A stretch of 64,000 nucleotides of DNA from Alkaliphilus metalliredigens QYMF (GTDB lineage Bacteria; Bacillota; Clostridia; Peptostreptococcales; Natronincolaceae): the NCBI RefSeq assembly GCF_000016985.1, contig NC_009633.1, positions 3,887,539-3,951,538 of the forward strand, written 5' to 3'. The translations under genes and the position numbers were made by a program. The notes beneath the pieces are model-generated. The model had not been told where the DNA came from, did not search any database, and saw only the letters and a list, made by a program, of their open reading frames with translations. The first letter of the stretch is position 1. Each line of letters opens with the position of its first letter. Shown here one piece after another: positions 62,289 through 64,000 of the stretch.

Positions 62289-64000
62289 TTAAATTTTTGT
62301 TAACATGGTTCGACTTATGATCTCGTCTTGAACGTCTTTGCATAGTTCCACAAAGAAAGCACTATAACCAGCTACTCGTACGATCAAGTCCCGATATTGT
62401 TCAGGATTTTTCTGTGCTTTAATTAACGTTTCATTGTCTAGGTAATTAAACTGCATTTCTCCTACCCCTAGCATAGAAGCAGTTCGAAGTAATGTTACAA
62501 TTCCTTCTTCCCCTTCAGGAGTATCTAGCAAGCCAGACATAAGTTTAAAATTGTGTACCATACCAATATTCATATTGTCACAAGCCATTTTTGAAACGGA
62601 TTTAATGGTTGCAGTAGGTCCTTTGAAATCAGCTCCTTGAGTTGGACTTATTCCATCGGACAACGGTGCCCAGGCTTTCCTGCCATTAGCAGAGGCTCCA
62701 GTTAATTGCCCAAAAGGTGTATTATTTGAAATAGACAGTGTACCATGGCTTAATACTGAGTAAAGCGTTTTATACTTTCGATGCTCATTTTCTGTATAAT
62801 TGACTAAATCCACAGCAATTAAGTCAGCATAGTCGTCATCGTTTCCGTATTTAGGCGCTTTTAAGCAATCATTTCTTAGCTCTTCGTGGCCCTCAAAATC
62901 TTTATTTAACGCTTCATTTAGCTGTTTAAATGTGTATTTCTTTTCATCAAATACTAGCTTTTTAATTGCCGCCATGGAATCTACATAAGTAGCTAGTCCA
63001 CTCCAAACCACTCCTGGACCAAAGTTGTACATCGCTCCTCCTGAAGAAACATCTTTTCCTTTTTCCATACAACCTTCGTACATAATAGACATCAGAGGTT
63101 TTGGAGCTAATTCTCGGTGTACTCTTTGTGTAATTACTGTAGCAATACTACTTAATTTCGTAATGTAATTGATTTGCTCTTTTACGGCCTTTTCAAAATC
63201 TTCATAAGAGGCAAACCCATCTACATCCCCTGTGTCTGGACAAACTTTCTTTCCATACCAGAGAGGAATTCCTTTATTTAAAGCAAGCTCTATACAAATT
63301 GGCCACTGAGTATACGCCGTTGAAGTCCACTGATATAAACGCCCTGATTTTTGAGGTTCCACACAGCCCATTAAACAGTAATCTCTTGCATCTTCGATGG
63401 AAACCCCCTTTGCCAGCATCATTTTGATATGTACATCATCAAAATGACAAGCTGGGAACCCCATTCCAGATCGAACCACATCCACAATTTTCCTTAAGTA
63501 TTTTTTAGGAGATTTACTGTGGATCCTTGTTGCTAATGAAGGTTGATAAATCTTCACATGTCGAACGGCATCCATCAATAGATAAGTCAGATCATTGGTT
63601 GCATCTAATCCTTCTCTTGTCACACCACCTACACACATATTAATGAATGGCTGATAACCCGCAAAGAACTTGGAACTACCTTCACTTGTTAACCACATCA
63701 TTTCTGACATCTTAATTAACATGGAGCCCGCTAATTCAAAAGCTTCATACTCACTTAAGTTTCCATTTTTAAGATCTTGCTCAAAGAATGGGTGCATGTA
63801 CTGATCTACTCTTCCAATGGACATCCCTGTTTGATTTTCCTCTACAACAAGTAAGGATTCTACTGTCCATACCGATTGAATTGCTTCCCAAAAGTTGTTT
63901 GGTTTATGCGCAGGAACTCTTTTGTTTACTTCCGCAATTTTCATCAGTTCCGCTTTACGGTTAGGATTGCTTTCTTTTTGGGCTAATTCCATAGCATATT
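62289..64000 (-). CDS. cutC: Choline trimethylamine-lyase CutC (N-terminus outside window)
   Basis: Glycyl radical enzyme that cleaves choline to trimethylamine and acetaldehyde. The last 570 or so of about 850 residues are present; the frame is open through the right window edge, so ATG 63992 is internal. Active-site loop [20 protein letters not shown] contains the thiyl cysteine and base glutamate, and [26 protein letters not shown] is the CutC-specific signature distinguishing it from glycerol or propanediol dehydratase relatives. The radical glycine is in [15 protein letters not shown], 26 residues from the end, and the tail [10 protein letters not shown] is standard. First gene of the microcompartment operon seen here. 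Confidence 0.95.
   Translation of the reverse strand, partial: YAMELAQKESNPNRKAELMKIAEVNKRVPAHKPNNFWEAIQSVWTVESLLVVEENQTGMSIGRVDQYMHPFFEQDLKNGNLSEYEAFELAGSMLIKMSEMMWLTSEGSSKFFAGYQPFINMCVGGVTREGLDATNDLTYLLMDAVRHVKIYQPSLATRIHSKSPKKYLRKIVDVVRSGMGFPACHFDDVHIKMMLAKGVSIEDARDYCLMGCVEPQKSGRLYQWTSTAYTQWPICIELALNKGIPLWYGKKVCPDTGDVDGFASYEDFEKAVKEQINYITKLSSIATVITQRVHRELAPKPLMSIMYEGCMEKGKDVSSGGAMYNFGPGVVWSGLATYVDSMAAIKKLVFDEKKYTFKQLNEALNKDFEGHEELRNDCLKAPKYGNDDDYADLIAVDLVNYTENEHRKYKTLYSVLSHGTLSISNNTPFGQLTGASANGRKAWAPLSDGISPTQGADFKGPTATIKSVSKMACDNMNIGMVHNFKLMSGLLDTPEGEEGIVTLLRTASMLGVGEMQFNYLDNETLIKAQKNPEQYRDLIVRVAGYSAFFVELCKDVQDEIISRTMLTKI

Noticed and set aside
62161-62343. 60-residue ORF between cutD and cutC
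   Set aside because: It overlaps the end of cutC in another frame, has a biased basic composition and no recognisable motif.

Overview
The window reads as a chromosome segment of a low-GC, anaerobic, endospore-former-like Clostridia. Most proteins resemble the Alkaliphilus/Natronincola branch, but I judge that from general protein character, not from a search. Nearly every gene lies on the minus strand. Supporting signs are an oxygen-sensitive glycyl radical enzyme, a UGA-decoded selenoprotein, clostridial-type two-component and ECF systems, and several IS200-like and REP-associated transposases.

Layout. 1-5300: 3' part of a methyl-accepting chemotaxis protein, a plus-strand selenocysteine-containing peroxiredoxin-like protein split by an in-frame TGA, and a second-type SecA without the C-terminal zinc domain. 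5340-14890: a hexuronate regulon with an internally deleted YiaK-type dehydrogenase remnant, an MFS permease, KdgF, fructuronate reductase (UxuB), mannonate dehydratase (UxuA), a TRAP transporter (DctM, DctQ, DctP) and a GntR/FCD regulator; copies of a TACTAGTATGGTA-like site occur upstream of uxuA, dctP and gntR. 15118-18485: an overlapping SWIM / SNF2 helicase pair (YwqB/YwqA type). 18700-20030: a REP-associated tyrosine transposase (RAYT) bounded by inverted REP-like repeats beside a 5'-truncated gene. 20275-29758: a full xylose module (galM, xylF, xylG, xylH, xylA, ROK repressor, xylB) with a recognisable promoter upstream of xylF.

29860-37040: a decayed RAYT, an IS1182-type transposase tail, a 979-residue multidomain secreted protein, and a 7TM histidine kinase with a SARP-type response regulator. 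37260-43525: a MATE exporter, two exporter-type ABC half-transporters and an AraC regulator, with Fur-like boxes that suggest iron control. 43676-46670: a tiny Fur-box-controlled ORF, an ECF sigma/anti-sigma pair, a radical SAM remnant, a YoaP-like acetyltransferase and a zinc-ribbon protein. 46736-52390: a mobile-element zone with an IS200/IS605 element (TnpA+TnpB), an IS1634-type element bounded by perfect 117-bp direct repeats, and another RAYT with its own inverted REPs, accompanied by truncated regulatory genes.

52540-64000: a bacterial microcompartment operon for choline. Choline trimethylamine-lyase (CutC, cut by the window edge) and its activase CutD would release trimethylamine and acetaldehyde; a CoA-acylating aldehyde dehydrogenase and PduL would carry acetaldehyde to acetyl-CoA and acetyl-phosphate inside a shell made of BMC-H, BMC-T, BMC-P, EutS-type and GrpU-like proteins. 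EutJ, EutQ, EutP/PduV, EutT-like and PduS-like accessory proteins complete it. No tRNA, rRNA or CRISPR array was seen.
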